64,000 bases of DNA from Homalodisca vitripennis (GCF_021130785.1 NC_060207.1:9317501-9381500); one strand, 5' to 3'; positions 12,896 to 25,261 are shown, counted from the first letter of the stretch. Made by a program: numbers and translations. The notes: a model not told the origin generated them from the sequence alone.

Positions 12896-13060
12896 CTTCA
12901 GCACTGTACCATTCCCCCCAGCACTAAAGTGTGTACTGAAATACGCTGATGCTTTGCTCTCCAGCAGTCATTGGAAAATGTGTTACAGAAGCTGCTCTGA
13001 GGAGAACCACCCCGTCTTCCAAGGTTCAACGTTTGATCAACATTGATTTTGGAAATGTTG

Positions 13061-13375
13061 AATTTTGCACCACTAATTAATGCATCTGATCAGACAATGA
13101 AAATATATACTGCTTCATCTACATTATACAGGGTGCGCTGTGTAAATCATACAGAGCTATTTTGTAGTATGGATGTCTCTGATATCGAAACGGTGAAAAG
13201 AATTCCTTTTGAACGTCTTTATCGCAGACTTTTTAATCTCTCCAGACGGACGAGGACTCCAAATTTCAGAAATCAATTCTGTGACTGTGTCACATTTCAT
13301 ACTCGAAATGTGAATGGTGGTAAACTCAACATTTACATTGAATCAACTTTTTCCACCATAGCTATGTGATGTATT
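13061..13375 (+). repeat. Dispersed repeat family A, copy 2
   Basis: It has CATCTGATCAGACAATGAAA, then a TTTTGTAGTATGGATGTCTC phrase and an ending near TTGAATCAACTTTTT, in the same order as 1709-1975 and the inverse of 14441-14800. The 108-codon frame across it is not conserved in the other copies. Confidence 0.6.
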
Positions 13376-14440
13376 GATTCTGGAATGCCAATCCGTTGTT
13401 TGATCCGATGAGATTAGGATTCACATTTACTATCCTGAAGAATCATCACCCGGCTCTCCTCTGGACATGTGATGATATATGATATATGACTAGCTAAAAT
13501 ATAGAATACCAGCTTGAGAGCGCCAAGCAACGATCTGAGTACAAACATTTATCACACTTTAAATCGTAGTCAGAGTTCAGGGCTCAGGGAAGTTCAGTAT
13601 ATGGTTGTTACAATTATTGCTGTTGCATGTACAATGTGCATTGTCAATTGACCTAACTTTATTAACAACCTGTTAACTACAATTATACTCTCTCACTAAT
13701 CCGTAGTATTGTTATTTGTGTGTCATTAATTGCTAAGTTATTTTTTATTGATTTGGCATCATAGCTCCAAAATAGCATCATTGGGTACTAAACCCTACTC
13801 CTAAGATGTCCCAGGCCCTAGGGTATTGCAGAGGTGCATCAGTATGGGGCATCCATCATCAGTAATGAAATTTAGGTAAAGTTAAATGTTTAGTCAAGAA
13901 TAAAACTCGAACTTAAAACAACATGTAATATAATGAAGGGTAATGTTCCAACTCAATAAAAGATCCGTCTATAAAATTACATTACATAAACACTATGCAT
14001 ATATTGTAGAAACCGTACAGTAGAAATGTTACCAGCTACGCACTGAAACTAGCAACGTTTGCGTGGATCGCATGTTTAACACGTTATTGTGAACTGCCAA
14101 CAGGTGCTGGTAGACAAATGTGATAATTGCTAGTTGAAAGTCAATTAGGAAAAGTCAAGGCTGTTTTTTATTTGTAACTGGTATCATACGAGATCTGCAA
14201 TTCTAATATTTTATTAAAACTGTCAGTCATATCGATAATCGATTTAAAGGAAATTCTACACATTGTAACTCGAGTCATATTATGTACAGTAGTACAAGGG
14301 TATTTCATTTATACCAACAACCCCCTATTTTTGGGGTGGAATAAATATCGTCATCCCTAGCACTCAGAGGACCTATTTCTAATTTGAAGTTTATGACCAT
14401 CCAGAAGAAATATTCCTAAACGAGTTCTTTTAATATCCAT
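13376..14440. other. No gene or repeat recognised
   Basis: AT-rich sequence; nothing supportable. Confidence 0.4.
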
Positions 14441-14910
14441 GCTTTCCTTTTTTTAATTCTTGAATACGGTTAGAATGTGAATGTAGAATGTAGCTCAAGT
14501 TCGCCTTCCTCTTACTGTAGCGGCTGATGCTGTTGCAGACTTGACTCCTACAATCTGGAGTCATGTTCAGCTGAAGAGATACAAAAAATCTGGAGTCAAA
14601 GAAGATCAAAACGAGCTCTTTGCATCGTTTGACATCACAGACATCTACACTACAAAATATAGTGTAATCTACGTGAAGAGGTATTCTCATTGTCTCATCA
14701 GGTGCACAGTTGAGTGCACTACGATGTCCCAGACACGATCCCAAAGAACAGTGGAAGTAACTGAGGTTACTACAAGGGTTGATTCAATATGAATGTTGAG
14801 TGTATCTTCGGTTTACCCTCCTGTTAGTAAAGCGTCAGAAATGTGACGCTGTCACGGTCTTGACTCTGGAGTCAGGTTCGTCTGAAGAGCTCCAAAAATG
14901 TTGGCGACCC
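14441..14910 (-). repeat. Dispersed repeat family A, copy 3 plus a partial second copy
   Basis: Read on the minus strand it has CCTGATGAGACAATGAGAAT and the GACTCCAGATTTTTTGTATC core. A partial second unit (14815-14910) repeats the AGTCAAGACCGTGACAGC side. This is the most complete copy in the window. Confidence 0.6.
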
Positions 14911-15917
14911 TTCCAACATATCTACGTTATACAGTTAGAATGGGTTGCCGCATGTCAACGTTAGGCCTTGTATATCTATAATTCAAATAAATATGAAGAC
15001 TTGGTTTGTAATCCATGTAAGAACTCTACTCCGGAAACCGCGGAATTACAAGCCGATCGATGTAGAGGGCGGGATCAGGGGGACGAAGGAAACTTACAAT
15101 TGCCAGTTTAAAACTCATCAATCAAAACGACACGCCATTACACCCCAGGTTATCTGTTCCCAGCAAGGTGCAGGACAGTGCAGTGTCAAACCGAAATACT
15201 GACAAAAACTTTGCTTCCCGCAACTTTGTAGGGCCTAGTTGTCTCGCATATGAACACCGGTCCATATTCATATACTTCTTCTCATATGTGCACTACTTCT
15301 GTACTATACCGGGAGAGACACTGCTAGAAGTATCGCGTTTTTTATTGGCAACTTGGTTTTCAAGAAGCTCTTTACTTCGCCAAACATAAAGCGATTAATA
15401 TGTAATCATTACATGCGTTCTTTAAAGTTTCATAATTAAACTTCTGTTGATATTTGTTGTACATGTTGCCATTTCTATAATATAACACCTTCATTTATGA
15501 TTTATACAACTCAGTGGTGATTATTATTCTAATAAGAGAGCAAGTGCACTGAGGTGTCTGCTGCAGTCAATTGGTGAATGTATATTTTTAATATAATTAT
15601 ATAATGTATTTAATAACGTGTTTGTCTTTATAATTATCGTATCATACTGATTCTGTTTATTTTGTGTGTTAAATAGTAAAGGTGCAATTGATAAACATTT
15701 ACGTTTTGTTGTGAAATGTTTATAAACTGAAGTCAGCAGAATTCACAGGGCTTTCCTACAAAGAATTTTATATTGATGAATTTGAAATTGGCGCCATTTG
15801 TAATAGCGGAAACAATGGTCTGGCGTTTCCTGTGAGTCAGAGTGGATAACACAGCGCGTGAGAACCTATTTCTGAAACCTAATTTTTCATACTTACTCTG
15901 TATCGTTAGTATCATAT
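14911..15917. other. No gene or repeat recognised
   Basis: Frames of 73-85 codons in 14.9-15.4 kb lack any recognisable domain. Confidence 0.4.
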
Positions 15918-16351
15918 ATACAGGGTGTTTCAGACAACCCAGCCGCACTCTCCAGTACTTGGCATAGAGCAATGCAATAAATTGTAACTTTTAATAAATC
16001 TCATACGGTGAACATCGCAAAATTGTTTTAGTCGTATTTAAAACTCAGAGTGTGCCCAAAAATGGGGTTTAATCTCGAAAATTTTAAATAGCAAAATAGA
16101 CCATGTAGCACATAATTTTCATGGTTTAGGACACTGAAAATTTTGGTACAACAATTTGGAAAAGTATCTTAAGTCTTGTCCAAATGGCAGAGAATTTTTG
16201 AGTTTTTTTTACTTTGGTACTTCTTTATTTTAATTTGCTAATGGCAATATATTAAAATATATATATATATTAAAATATATATATATATATATATATATTA
16301 AAATATATATATATATATATATTAAAATATATATATATATATATATATATT

Positions 16352-16386
<35 letters not shown>

Positions 16387-16500
16387 CCATTAGCAAATTA
16401 AAATAAAGAAGTACCAAAGTAAAAAAACTCAAAAATTCTCTGCCATTTGGACAAGACTTAAGATATTTTCCAAATTGTTGTAAAATAGTATGAAATATTA
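15918..16500. mobile_element. MITE with TA-CAGGGTG end containing a large hairpin
   Basis: The left end is TATACAGGGTGTTTCAGA. Inside, near-perfect inverted arms (about 16149-16255 and 16378-16481, containing GGCAGAGAATTTTTGAG and its complement) flank an AT core with alternating TATATA and TTAAAATA blocks (about 16250-16380). Transcripts could form a hairpin of about 100 bp. The right terminus was not identified. Confidence 0.65.
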
Positions 16501-16879
16501 TAATTTCAATAAACATTGAATCACATAAGGTATATATAATATATATATATTCAGAAAGGAAATATACAAATCAACAACTGTTTTTTATAAAACATTTCTT
16601 TTTAGAAATGTTTTTAGTGTGTCTCGGGCTACACACAAGTTAAAATATGCGTAATATAAGCTTTGGCTCCCATATGAGTTAAAATTTATTCCATGCATAA
16701 CAGAAACAATGTCGTGTTGACAAAACGATCTCTGAAGCGTTATAAACGAGATACACTTTGTTCCGATTTTAAAATACGCGGTAAAATATGCGCAGGGAAA
16801 AGGAGGCACCGATGCCAAGTCATAAAGAGGTTCCAATCTTGTATCGGAATTGCCTGTCATCAAAGTTTGTGTTATACCC

Positions 16880-17060
16880 TCGGATTATTGTTTGGGGCGG
16901 CTCCAAAGTGGACCGAGCCCCGGGGGAGTCATTGGCGCGGTGACCGGCGCTGTCTCTGGGCCATTGTGAGCACCTCGCCTTGCGTAACAATGCACTGTCA
17001 ACCCCAGGCCCTCGCTGCACTTTTGTGCCCTCTGGTATTATTCAAGCGTAATTAATTCGC
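16880..17060. promoter_or_regulatory. GC-rich island, candidate regulatory element
   Basis: A sharply GC-richer block (CCGAGCCCCGGGGGAGTC and surroundings) containing ACAATG and CCATTGTG (SOX-like) and TAATTAATTCG (homeodomain-like). No reading frame explains it. Candidate conserved non-coding element only. Confidence 0.3.
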
Positions 17061-17629
17061 GGAGCTGTTTGTGTTGAAAACAGTGGGTGTTCACAGTTGT
17101 ATCATTTTGCTTTACTAATGGCTTACAGTCTATTGTCGCGTCCAAATCTCTCGCAGAGAACTTTTAACAATAATGTATATTGTTACAAAAATATAGTGCG
17201 AGACACCATTGCAAGCTTGGATGGCAAATAAACTATTGTTTAACGCTCTCAGGCATGAGACATATTGTTTAATCTTTGCATGAGTATAGAAGATTATCAT
17301 CTTGCGAGCACTAGTAACTTACAATTATTAATTGAGATCTATTTACATTATTCATAACTAATTAAGCCAAACAGCAAGGCTCGTACTATGAAAATACAGC
17401 GTGGATTGGAGCAACTGTGGAAGTTCATTATACATGTAACAATAATGAAATAAAGTTTTTATAAAGATGGGTCCGGAAATGCTTCCTGTTTACTTTATTT
17501 ACACCGTTTCCTTTTCTGAATAAAATGTACTACTAGTTTCATTTGATATTTTTAACTATTTATTGGTGAAATAACATAGTTACTGTTGCGTAAAGATGAA
17601 GACATTTTGTTTTTCACTATATTTTTTTT
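17061..17629. other. No gene or repeat recognised
   Basis: AT-rich sequence; nothing supportable. Confidence 0.4.
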
Positions 17630-17870
17630 ATTTAACACTGGTTTTCTCAAAAACTACTTAACTTATAGTTCTGAGACCTGTTTTATTCAATTCATCAGGT
17701 GAAAACCCACAAGAAAAGATTGATTTCGCTCCTTAATCTTAATTAGGAAACCCTCGTTTTACATGGTGAGCTGAAATCCGGGTGAACTCTTTCGCTAGCG
17801 TAACTCGCTAAAGAAGTATTTTTGAACCCATGATTATATAAACGTTTTTCATTATTTTTAGATTTAGAAT
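17630..17870 (-). repeat. Diverged relative of the 55.9-57.3 kb fold-back element
   Basis: It shares TCAAAAACTACT, a CTGAGACCTGTTTTATT-like phrase, TTTCGCTAGCGTAACTCGCT and TATATAAACGTTTTTCATTA with the right arm of the element at 55922-57252, in the same order. It is an older, truncated member of that family. Confidence 0.65.
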
Positions 17871-18539
17871 GACCTCATTGATGAGATTCAATGACCTAGA
17901 AGGTTTCGTATCACTTATTATAGAGAACGCGTATACCAATTTTTAAACGGTAGTTTGTGGTCGGAATTGGAAGGGATATAATATATCAAAAATACTCCTT
18001 AGAGGAGTATACGTAATTGTAATTACGTTTTTGAGATGAACATTACTTTACTAAATCTTCGTTACATAATATTAATCACAGAGTTCTAAACAACACTTTT
18101 GAATTAAAATTTTTAAAATAATTACCTTCTATTTGGGTTAAATTTTATTGTTGAACCATTTATAGGTAGTTTTGTCCTAGAAGATAGAATAGCCGGACTG
18201 CGGCTATCTATTGCAAAAAAAGACAAATTTATTGTACTTGTTTACTGCTACAATTTACGATATCGTAATATTGCAATATCGTATCATGTATTAATAATTA
18301 ATACCTGTTAATTTCAAATTACGATAGATTGTCACATTTGTTGATTAATTCTAGTATTCTGCCTCTGAGATAAATAACTCGTGCACAGTGGAAGTAATAT
18401 TTCACTGTTATACACGTCCCCTGTTAGACCAAGTAGAAGTAGAGTGAGTTATTTTCTTTGCTACACCCCATGTCCGGTGCCCTAATTTCCCGACCGACGA
18501 GCGACTGCCCTGGATGCCGTTACAGCCTAGAATAGCTGC
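17871..18539. other. No gene recognised
   Basis: AT-rich, with small palindromes such as TTACGATATCGTAA near 18.25 kb; nothing coding. Confidence 0.4.
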
Positions 18540-18604
18540 TATATAACCCTGTTCCGCCCTCCACCCTCAGTTTACACTGCTACTGAGGTCCTCCCCACGT
18601 AAGT
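18540..18604 (+). promoter_or_regulatory. Candidate core promoter with short first exon
   Basis: TATATAA (18540-18546) is followed 30 bp later by an arthropod initiator-like TCAGTT (18568-18573) and then by a good splice donor CCCAC|GTAAGT at about 18598/18599. This matches the TATA + Inr + tiny non-coding first exon layout of many insect genes. The downstream partner exon is unknown. The secreted-protein gene whose ATG lies just after an AG at 26984 is a possible but unproven partner, 8.4 kb away. Confidence 0.35.
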
Positions 18605-19806
18605 ACAACACATTCCATTACAGGGAACATAGTGCTGCATTATTCTTAGTCCAATCTTACGTTGCGTCACAAGCGAATCTTTTAGTAGTGGATTGAAGAA
18701 TTTTATACGCGTTTATAGAATTATTTTCCTCGCAATGTACGGTGTATTCCAAAAAGGTCTGTAAACCTTTAAATTCATGCACAGCTATTAATATGATATA
18801 AAAACTCGAACTTGGAATAATATTTACAAGACCACAATTATAATTCATCGATACATATATATGTAATTTAAACACTTCTTGAATCTTTGACGGAAATTTT
18901 AGATATCTATCAAAAGCTCTTGCACTCTAGATCTGCCTTTTGTGGGTTTGAAATACATTCTCTACAACACACGGCTTTGCTCCACGGGTTTCCAACAATC
19001 CAATTTTAAATAGTATTAGAGTATTTTTGTTTAGTTTAAAACGGCTGATTTCTAAAACACGCTTGTGTTGATGAGGCAATCATTCTAAATTCACTAAACA
19101 ACTTAATATCAGTTTGTTTCTGTTATTCAAGTAAGTGCACTGAATACAATAACAGGATATTTTTAGTACGCCTACATGTTGTTACCTTTGATTATGTATC
19201 AGCCTATGAGAAGATATTGCATCCAATCACAAAATCTGATCTGCTTGAATTGATATGGTGTAGTACTACATAGCGGCAAGCGAAAGAAACAGCGTTTATA
19301 AATAGCTAACAGAAAACTATTTAACAAATTGTATATTGAGTAAACTCTGTCAGTAATGAAAATTGCCAATATTTTTAATTTAATTCATAAATTCAGGTAA
19401 TTGCTATTAGATTTAAATAGGTTTAGGTTTTGGACAGAATATTTAGTAGGCCTACATTAACACTACTGATGCTTTGAAACTACGAACTGGCTTTACTGAA
19501 AATGTTTTCTGCAACACAATCCCCTTATGAAAGCAAGGTTTACTCTCTGGAAAGTCTTTGTCTCTACAGGATTACCGCCAGGAAAAAGCAACGCCTACAG
19601 TGTACATAGCATGCACTAGAGGATAAGGCAAAGCGAGTGGCCAATAAGTTACCTTTCATACGAAGCATCAGTCCCTTGAAACCTATCTTAACTCCGTTCT
19701 TAACAGGCAAGAAATAATGTTCATAGCACATAATAACATTATTAGTTAGGTTTTTTCAAGCAAAATAACTACTTTAGTAATGTAATTTGTTTTTGACGAT
19801 TAAAGG
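18605..19806. other. No gene or repeat recognised
   Basis: AT-rich sequence; nothing supportable. Confidence 0.4.
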
Positions 19807-20280
19807 ATTGTAAAGAAGACTGGATTTTTCTGAACAGCAGCTAAACGTTTCGAGATCTGTAATCTGACCCCTTCCTCGGGTTGAACACCTAACCTAACAC
19901 TAACAAAAATAACTAATAAAACACTAATTACTAAAACAGAGTAAAGAATACATGTAACAATAGGTCTGCACTGACTAACAACCGCAGAAAGTGCTTAACT
20001 CACTTTTAATAATTAGTGTTTTGTTTTTAGTAAGTGTTTTATTGAGTGTGCGTGGAGTTGACGTACAATATGGTTGTTATGACTCCTGGATTTGCGTGTC
20101 ACAATGCTACGGTGAAATATATTTATTTTAAATTAGATCGTACTTACGTGTTAGGTTAGTTGTTCATGTGAGGAATAGATCAGATTGCAGATCTTGAAAC
20201 GTAGTGTTACTGATTTTTTTACCAATGAACGGTGATAAATGTTCGGAAAATCCTGTTTTCTTCAGTTAAGTAGATTTTTG
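19807..20280. mobile_element. Fold-back (inverted-repeat) element
   Basis: The left part has GAAGACTGGATTTTTCTGAA and ACGTTTCGAGATCTGTAATC. The right part carries the complements, including GATTGCAGATCTTGAAACGT and GGAAAATCCTGTTTTCTTCA. The two arms point inward over about 470 bp with imperfect pairing. A related ACGTTTCGAGAA phrase occurs at 10.87 kb. Confidence 0.6.
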
Positions 20281-20340
20281 AGGTAACTAAAACATACTGA
20301 GTTTGACTGAGTAAATAATGATTTTCTTTGCTCGGATAAG

Positions 20341-20515
20341 TCAGCAGTGCTTATTTCCACAACTAGTGGTGGAAGAGGGGAGGGGGGCGCCCCGGGCGCT
20401 CTCTTCCCAGCATTACATTAAACACTACATTAATTAACCGTCGTGTGACTGAGGCCGGGGCAAAGCGCCGGATATCTTCACCCCCGCTCCCCTCACCAAC
20501 CCGGCCTTTTACACC
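20341..20515. promoter_or_regulatory. GC-rich island, candidate regulatory element
   Basis: It holds a GGGGGGCGCCCCGGGCGC block, CACTACATTAATTAACCGTC and GGCCGGGGCAAAGCGCCGG. The 23.5 kb island has related, inverted-looking words (GCGCTTTAT, CACACGACATTTAATTAA). No open frame explains the composition; regulatory function is a guess. Confidence 0.3.
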
Positions 20516-20699
20516 CATTCCATATTAATTGAAAAGCTGTTATATAGCAATTATTTCATTTTGTTTGGTTTCGTGTATATTACATTGTGTTCTCGCCAAA
20601 TTTGATGTGTCGGGACTAAGCTTTGTCACCAGGATTGAAAATAGGATTTAGTTATGCTGGTTTTAACAACACTATAGCTTTTTGGTTATAAAGAAGGAG

Positions 20700-20925
20700 T
20701 AGTCGATCTTCTTTTAAACCTTATTGTGCACGCTCTCAAGGACCACTGGCCTGTGCGAGGATCTTATCCAACAGAATAAGGGGAGAGTTGAACAGTACAA
20801 GGTCGATGGTACTGGTAAAGTTCTATTGTCACAGACAGGATTTGAACCTACACTATCTCTAACCCATCTGGTACCTGGGTGGGTTTATTGGTTCTCGTCA
20901 AGCCTTGCTTCTACTCCTTCTGAGA
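20700..20925 (-). mobile_element. tRNA-derived SINE, copy 2
   Basis: The reverse complement carries the B-box-like GGTTCAAATCCT, then the same body as 5196-5415, including CAGTACCATCGACCTTGTAC and GGATAAGATCCTCGCACAGG, and the AATAAGG tail. The first part of the head (A-box side) has diverged. Confidence 0.8.
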
Positions 20926-21029
20926 TCAGACAAACTGTGGCAAGATTTTGGTTTTAAAGGGTTTATATCATTTTCAACTGAACTCGATGTCGTTTATGCA
21001 ATGCAGCAGTAGGAAATTCAACATTTATG

Positions 21030-21580
21030 CCCCTCACATGTTTATATCTGATGGCTTCCACACAATCTCCAATCATCATAATGGTATCGAGTATGGCTTC
21101 AACCGCACAACAACATGTACACCCCTCGCATGTTTATATCTGATGGCTTCCACACAATCTCCAATCATCTTAATGGTATCGAGTATGGCTTCAACCGCAC
21201 AACAACATGTACACCCCTCGCATGTTTATATCTGATGGCTTCCACACAATCTCCAATCATCTTAATGGTATCGAGTATGGCTTCAACCGCACAACAACAT
21301 GTACACCCCTCGCATGTTTATATCTGATGGCTTCCACACAATCTCCAATCATCTTAATGGTATCGAGTATGGCTTCAACCGCACAACAACATGTACACCC
21401 CTCGCATGTTTATATCTGATGGCTTCCACACAATCTCCAATCATCGTAATGGTATCGAGTATGGCTTCAACCGCACAACAACATGTACACCCCTCGCATG
21501 TTTATATCTGATGGCTTCCACACAATCTCCAATCATCGTAATGGTATCGAGTATGGCTTCAACCGCACAACAACATGTAC
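21030..21580. repeat. Tandem array, six 92-bp units
   Basis: Units start at 21030, 21122, 21214, 21306, 21398 and 21490 with CCCCTCGCATGTTTATATC and end with ACAACATGTA. Only a few substitutions separate them. Because 92 is not a multiple of three, the frames of about 70 codons that cross it are shifted translations of the same DNA, not genes. Confidence 0.95.
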
Positions 21581-22309
21581 CACTATTCAAGTTATATTAC
21601 TGCTATACGGTTACACGTGAAGATTCGTTACACATACAAAATATTTAGTTTAACAATATACAATTTGAGTGATCACATTCAATCAATCCCGAATCGCGTT
21701 AGACAACAACTCAATAATAATTAGCTAATGAGAGGCCGTAACTCGTATGGGAAAAATGTGAAAAAAGGAAAAAATGCCTCTATCGCCCTATGACTAACTC
21801 AAATGGAGTTAAGTGGGAGAGGGGGTATTTTTGTGATTAAAGCGACAATTATAAAAAATATTCACAATTTTCCAAAGTACAATATACTCATATAATTGTT
21901 GTACACAGTATTCTCGTAGCACACGATCTGGTCATTTCATAGTGTGTTCTGCGATTGGGAACCAGTTATATTCATTTTCAGTGGAATGATTATCAATAAT
22001 TTAAGAAAGTCAGTTTCTATGCCAAGTCATGTAAATCGTACACTACTGTCTGAAGCGAGGCATAGCGAAGAGTTCGGTAATTATTGTGAGTATGAGCGTT
22101 ATTTGTACAGTTAGTATTACAGATGGTCTCTTCTCTTTCAGGGTCAAGTAGTACCTTCCCGTCTACCCATGCGTTGTAGTCGAGCTAGTAAAAGATATAT
22201 ATGTAATTATTATGCGTGACTGTACCTTTTATATAATTAACGTAGAGTCAAATACACCCTCCATCATACTAAGCTAGAAAGTTGAATTAGTAAAATGAAG
22301 TCAATCACT
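21581..22309. other. No gene or repeat recognised
   Basis: Mostly AT-rich; nothing supportable. Confidence 0.4.
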
Positions 22310-23105
22310 ATCATGTGCAACAATGTTCTTTCTATAATTCAGGTAGGAGATGGTAGTCGAAGCAGTAAAAAAGGTCAATAATTGTATGTAATAATGTTCT
22401 TTCTATAATTCAGGTAGATGGTAGACTAATCGGTAAAAAAGGTCAATCACTATCGTGTGCTTGAATGCTCTTTCTACAATACAGGTAGATGGTAGTCGAA
22501 GCAGTAAAAAAGGTCAATAATTGTATGTAATAATGTTCTTTCTATAATTCAGGTAGGAGATGGTAGTCGAATCAGTAAAAACAGTAAATCATTGTCGTGT
22601 GCAACATAGTTCTCCTATAATTCAGGTAGGAGATGGTAGTCGAATCAGTAAAAAAAAGTCAATCATTATCGTGTGCAACAATGTTCTTCCTATAATTCAG
22701 GTAGAAGATGAGAGTCGAGTCAGTAACAAAAGTTAGTAATTATCGTGTATATCAACGTTCTTTGTATAATTCAGGTAGGAGATGGTAGTCGAATCAGTAA
22801 AAACAGTAAATCATTGTCGTGTGCAACATAGTTCTCCTATAATTCAGGTAGGAGATGGTAGTCGAATCAGTAAAAACAGTAAATCATTGTCGTGTGCAAC
22901 ATAGTTTTATAATTCAGGTAGGAGATGGTAGTCGAATCAGTAAAAAAAAGTCAATCATTATCGTGTGCAACAATGTTCTTCCTATAATTCAGGTAGAAGA
23001 TGAGAGTCGAGTCAGTAACAAAAGTTAGTAATTATCGTGTATATCAACGTTCTTTGTATAATTCAGGTAGGAGATGAGAATCGAGTCGGTAAAAAGAGGT
23101 CAGTA
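22310..23105. repeat. Tandem array of ~73-bp units with higher-order structure
   Basis: Eleven copies of a unit containing TATAATTCAGGTAGGAGATG (at about 22340, 22411, 22482, 22550, 22623, 22698, 22773, 22845, 22915, 22990 and 23064). A variant unit with AGATGAGAGTCGAGTCAG and ATCGTGTATATCAACG appears at 22698 and again 292 bp on at 22990, which shows a four-unit higher-order repeat inside the array. Confidence 0.92.
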
Positions 23106-23499
23106 ATTATAGTAAGTACAACACGTCCTTTCTTTAATTAAGTTATTCCGTCATTTCTTTTCCAGAGTAACATCAAATCCTCATAAACAATTTACTTTGC
23201 TACTTAAAAATAATATCTATAGTAAGACACTGAAAGCCTGACTGCTTGGCTTTATTATTTATTAATAATGTAAAGAAGTCTCAATTAATAACTTTAAGAC
23301 TACTGTTGTCGCAAGAAACTAATCTTCTGTACTCATGCAAAGTTTAAACATTATATACTGTATCTAGCGATTTTTACTAAAAACGTTTTTTGTCACAAGT
23401 GAGGTTTGCACTGATATCTCTCGCACAATAGTAATACTTTTATTTTCCTAGCCATCAACACAAAGTCCTATAGTACTCGTACAACTTGAGAAATACGGT

Positions 23500-23670
23500 C
23501 GGCGCTTTATTTCCTGCGATGAACCACCCTCACACGACATTTAATTAATACGGCGGTGTTTAATCTAATAGCGGAGAGCACTGTGTGCCGGAACTGCCTT
23601 TAGCTCCGGCCTCCGGGACGTCTTTGTGGTTCACCCAACATCGGCAGGGTTACTTAATTAATTGCCTTTT
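23500..23670. promoter_or_regulatory. GC-richer island, candidate regulatory element
   Basis: Contains CACACGACATTTAATTAATA, CGGAACTGCCTTTAGCTCCG (inverted-repeat-like) and ACTTAATTAATTGCC (homeodomain-like). It is isolated in AT-rich DNA and non-coding in all frames. Function unproven. Confidence 0.3.
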
Positions 23671-24779
23671 CTTTAATTCAGTAATTTAATTTAATTGAAT
23701 GAACTTAAATTGTAAAAAAACTAATGCTACACATTTCACAGTTTAACAACCTACTCATTAGACATAATAAATAATAAGTCCTTGAATTATAATTAAATAT
23801 CATTAGTTTAAATTGTAATTTAACCTATACTGCAAAGAATGTTTAGTTTCGTTACAAGCACTGTCTCTTTTTACTGAAAAAATATTCTAGCGGATGTTAA
23901 TTATTGACTTTAATGCCTATATTTAATTTCTTGTTAACTGTTCTACCCGTGTGATTTATATGGATTAATTTATAACTGTGATAAAACATATTCGTAACTT
24001 GAAGAAAATATCCCTTAATGAATTATATTTTTACTTTCAGTTTCCCCTTCTGCACCTTCCCGGCCCGTGTTATACCCTTTTCATAGAGTAATTTAATATC
24101 GGAGCACAGAAAGTTTCGAGGAAGGTATAAAAACTTTCACGCCATATTTTGCTCTCTAAGGATACTCGATTCTCGTATAATATTTTCTTGCAAAGCTCAT
24201 ATTCCGTTATTTCGTAAAATACGTGCCGTGCTAAATAATAACTTAGAAATCTTTGAGGGCTTTCGTTCATTCGTAATATTTATGGAGAAGTCCATTTATC
24301 TCCAGTTATTTCCTTTAGAAAGTGTTGCAATATCTTTATAAAGTAATTCAATATTGGAGCAAAAGAAAGTTCACACCAAACTATAAAAAGTTCCAAGATG
24401 CTTGCGAGTTTGCTTTCAAATTAGGGTCTACTTTTATATATTTTCACTCAATGTTCTTCTTTCGAAAGTTTCGGTGTTGTTTTACAAACATATTAACTCA
24501 GGACTCTCTTAAACGATGAATTATGGTCAACGATAGTTTCAAATCCTCTACATGGCTCAACATGGCTTTCAGTACGCGATGGTCTTAAACCGTAAATTGG
24601 ATAGCCGAAACCACTTCTAAGTGTAATTACAATGTGATTACAATGTTTCGTTTGTTTCAAATCATGTGTTTATTCTTACGTTACTTATTTGTCACATTTA
24701 TTAAATACAAAGACTTTAACCAACAAGTTATTTCCGGAAACATGATATCTGGAACACAATGAACCTAAGGGCTAGGAGA
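23671..24779. other. AT-rich DNA with a weak 250-bp direct duplication
   Basis: The segment around 24083-24120 (AGTAATTTAATATCGGAGCA then AAGTTT) resembles 24340-24375 (AGTAATTCAATATTGGAGCA then AAGTTC), each followed by a TATAAAAA phrase, suggesting an old tandem duplication of about 250 bp. No gene is recognised. Confidence 0.4.
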
Positions 24780-25010
24780 AAAGTTCCTTTGCCAATAAAG
24801 AGGGATAAAAGGGCTGGTCCATCAAGTAACACAAGGCGGGCAGTAAAGGTTGAACTGCAGCAATCTCCGGGGATCCAGTTGTCATTAGTCCCTTGATGAC
24901 GTCATCGCCACGTCTGACCCGAATGACACCACATTTGCATATTGTCTAATGACTGCCACATTGACACTCCCAGCCACAGTACGTGACTGCTCCGTAGGCT
25001 TAGGTACTTT
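24780..25010. promoter_or_regulatory. Candidate regulatory island with CRE and octamer
   Basis: A GC-richer block with a perfect TGACGTCA (24897-24904) followed by ATTTGCAT (24933-24940), the same pair and order as on the reverse strand at 4.5 kb. It lies 2 kb upstream of the secreted-protein gene. Motif evidence only. Confidence 0.35.
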
Positions 25011-25261
25011 TATAAACGTAAGGCTATATTCAATGGTCTACTGACCGACGTTCGCAACGGCCGAAGTTATCGTACTTGTCAAGATAACAACGCAATTTCG
25101 ACTAAAAGTACTCGTTCTATTTTATCAATCGTTCTTGGAGTGATTAGTAGTGTCCGTGAACATAATTTCAATCTCTAAACATCAGCCGGATAATCTACAA
25201 AGAATATTAAGAAACCATTGTTGCGTGACCCACCGGTAAAGCACGATGTGTGTTTCTAATA

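Noticed and set aside
16820..17055. Open frames on both strands of 66-120 codons
   Set aside because: They come from a stop-poor GC-rich island; no domain, no splice context.
20948..21648. Series of ~70-95-codon plus-strand frames
   Set aside because: They are shifted translations of identical 92-bp repeats.
22310..23105. CRISPR array
   Set aside because: Units are contiguous without unique spacers, the DNA is eukaryotic and there are no cas genes; the same holds for 58753-59535.
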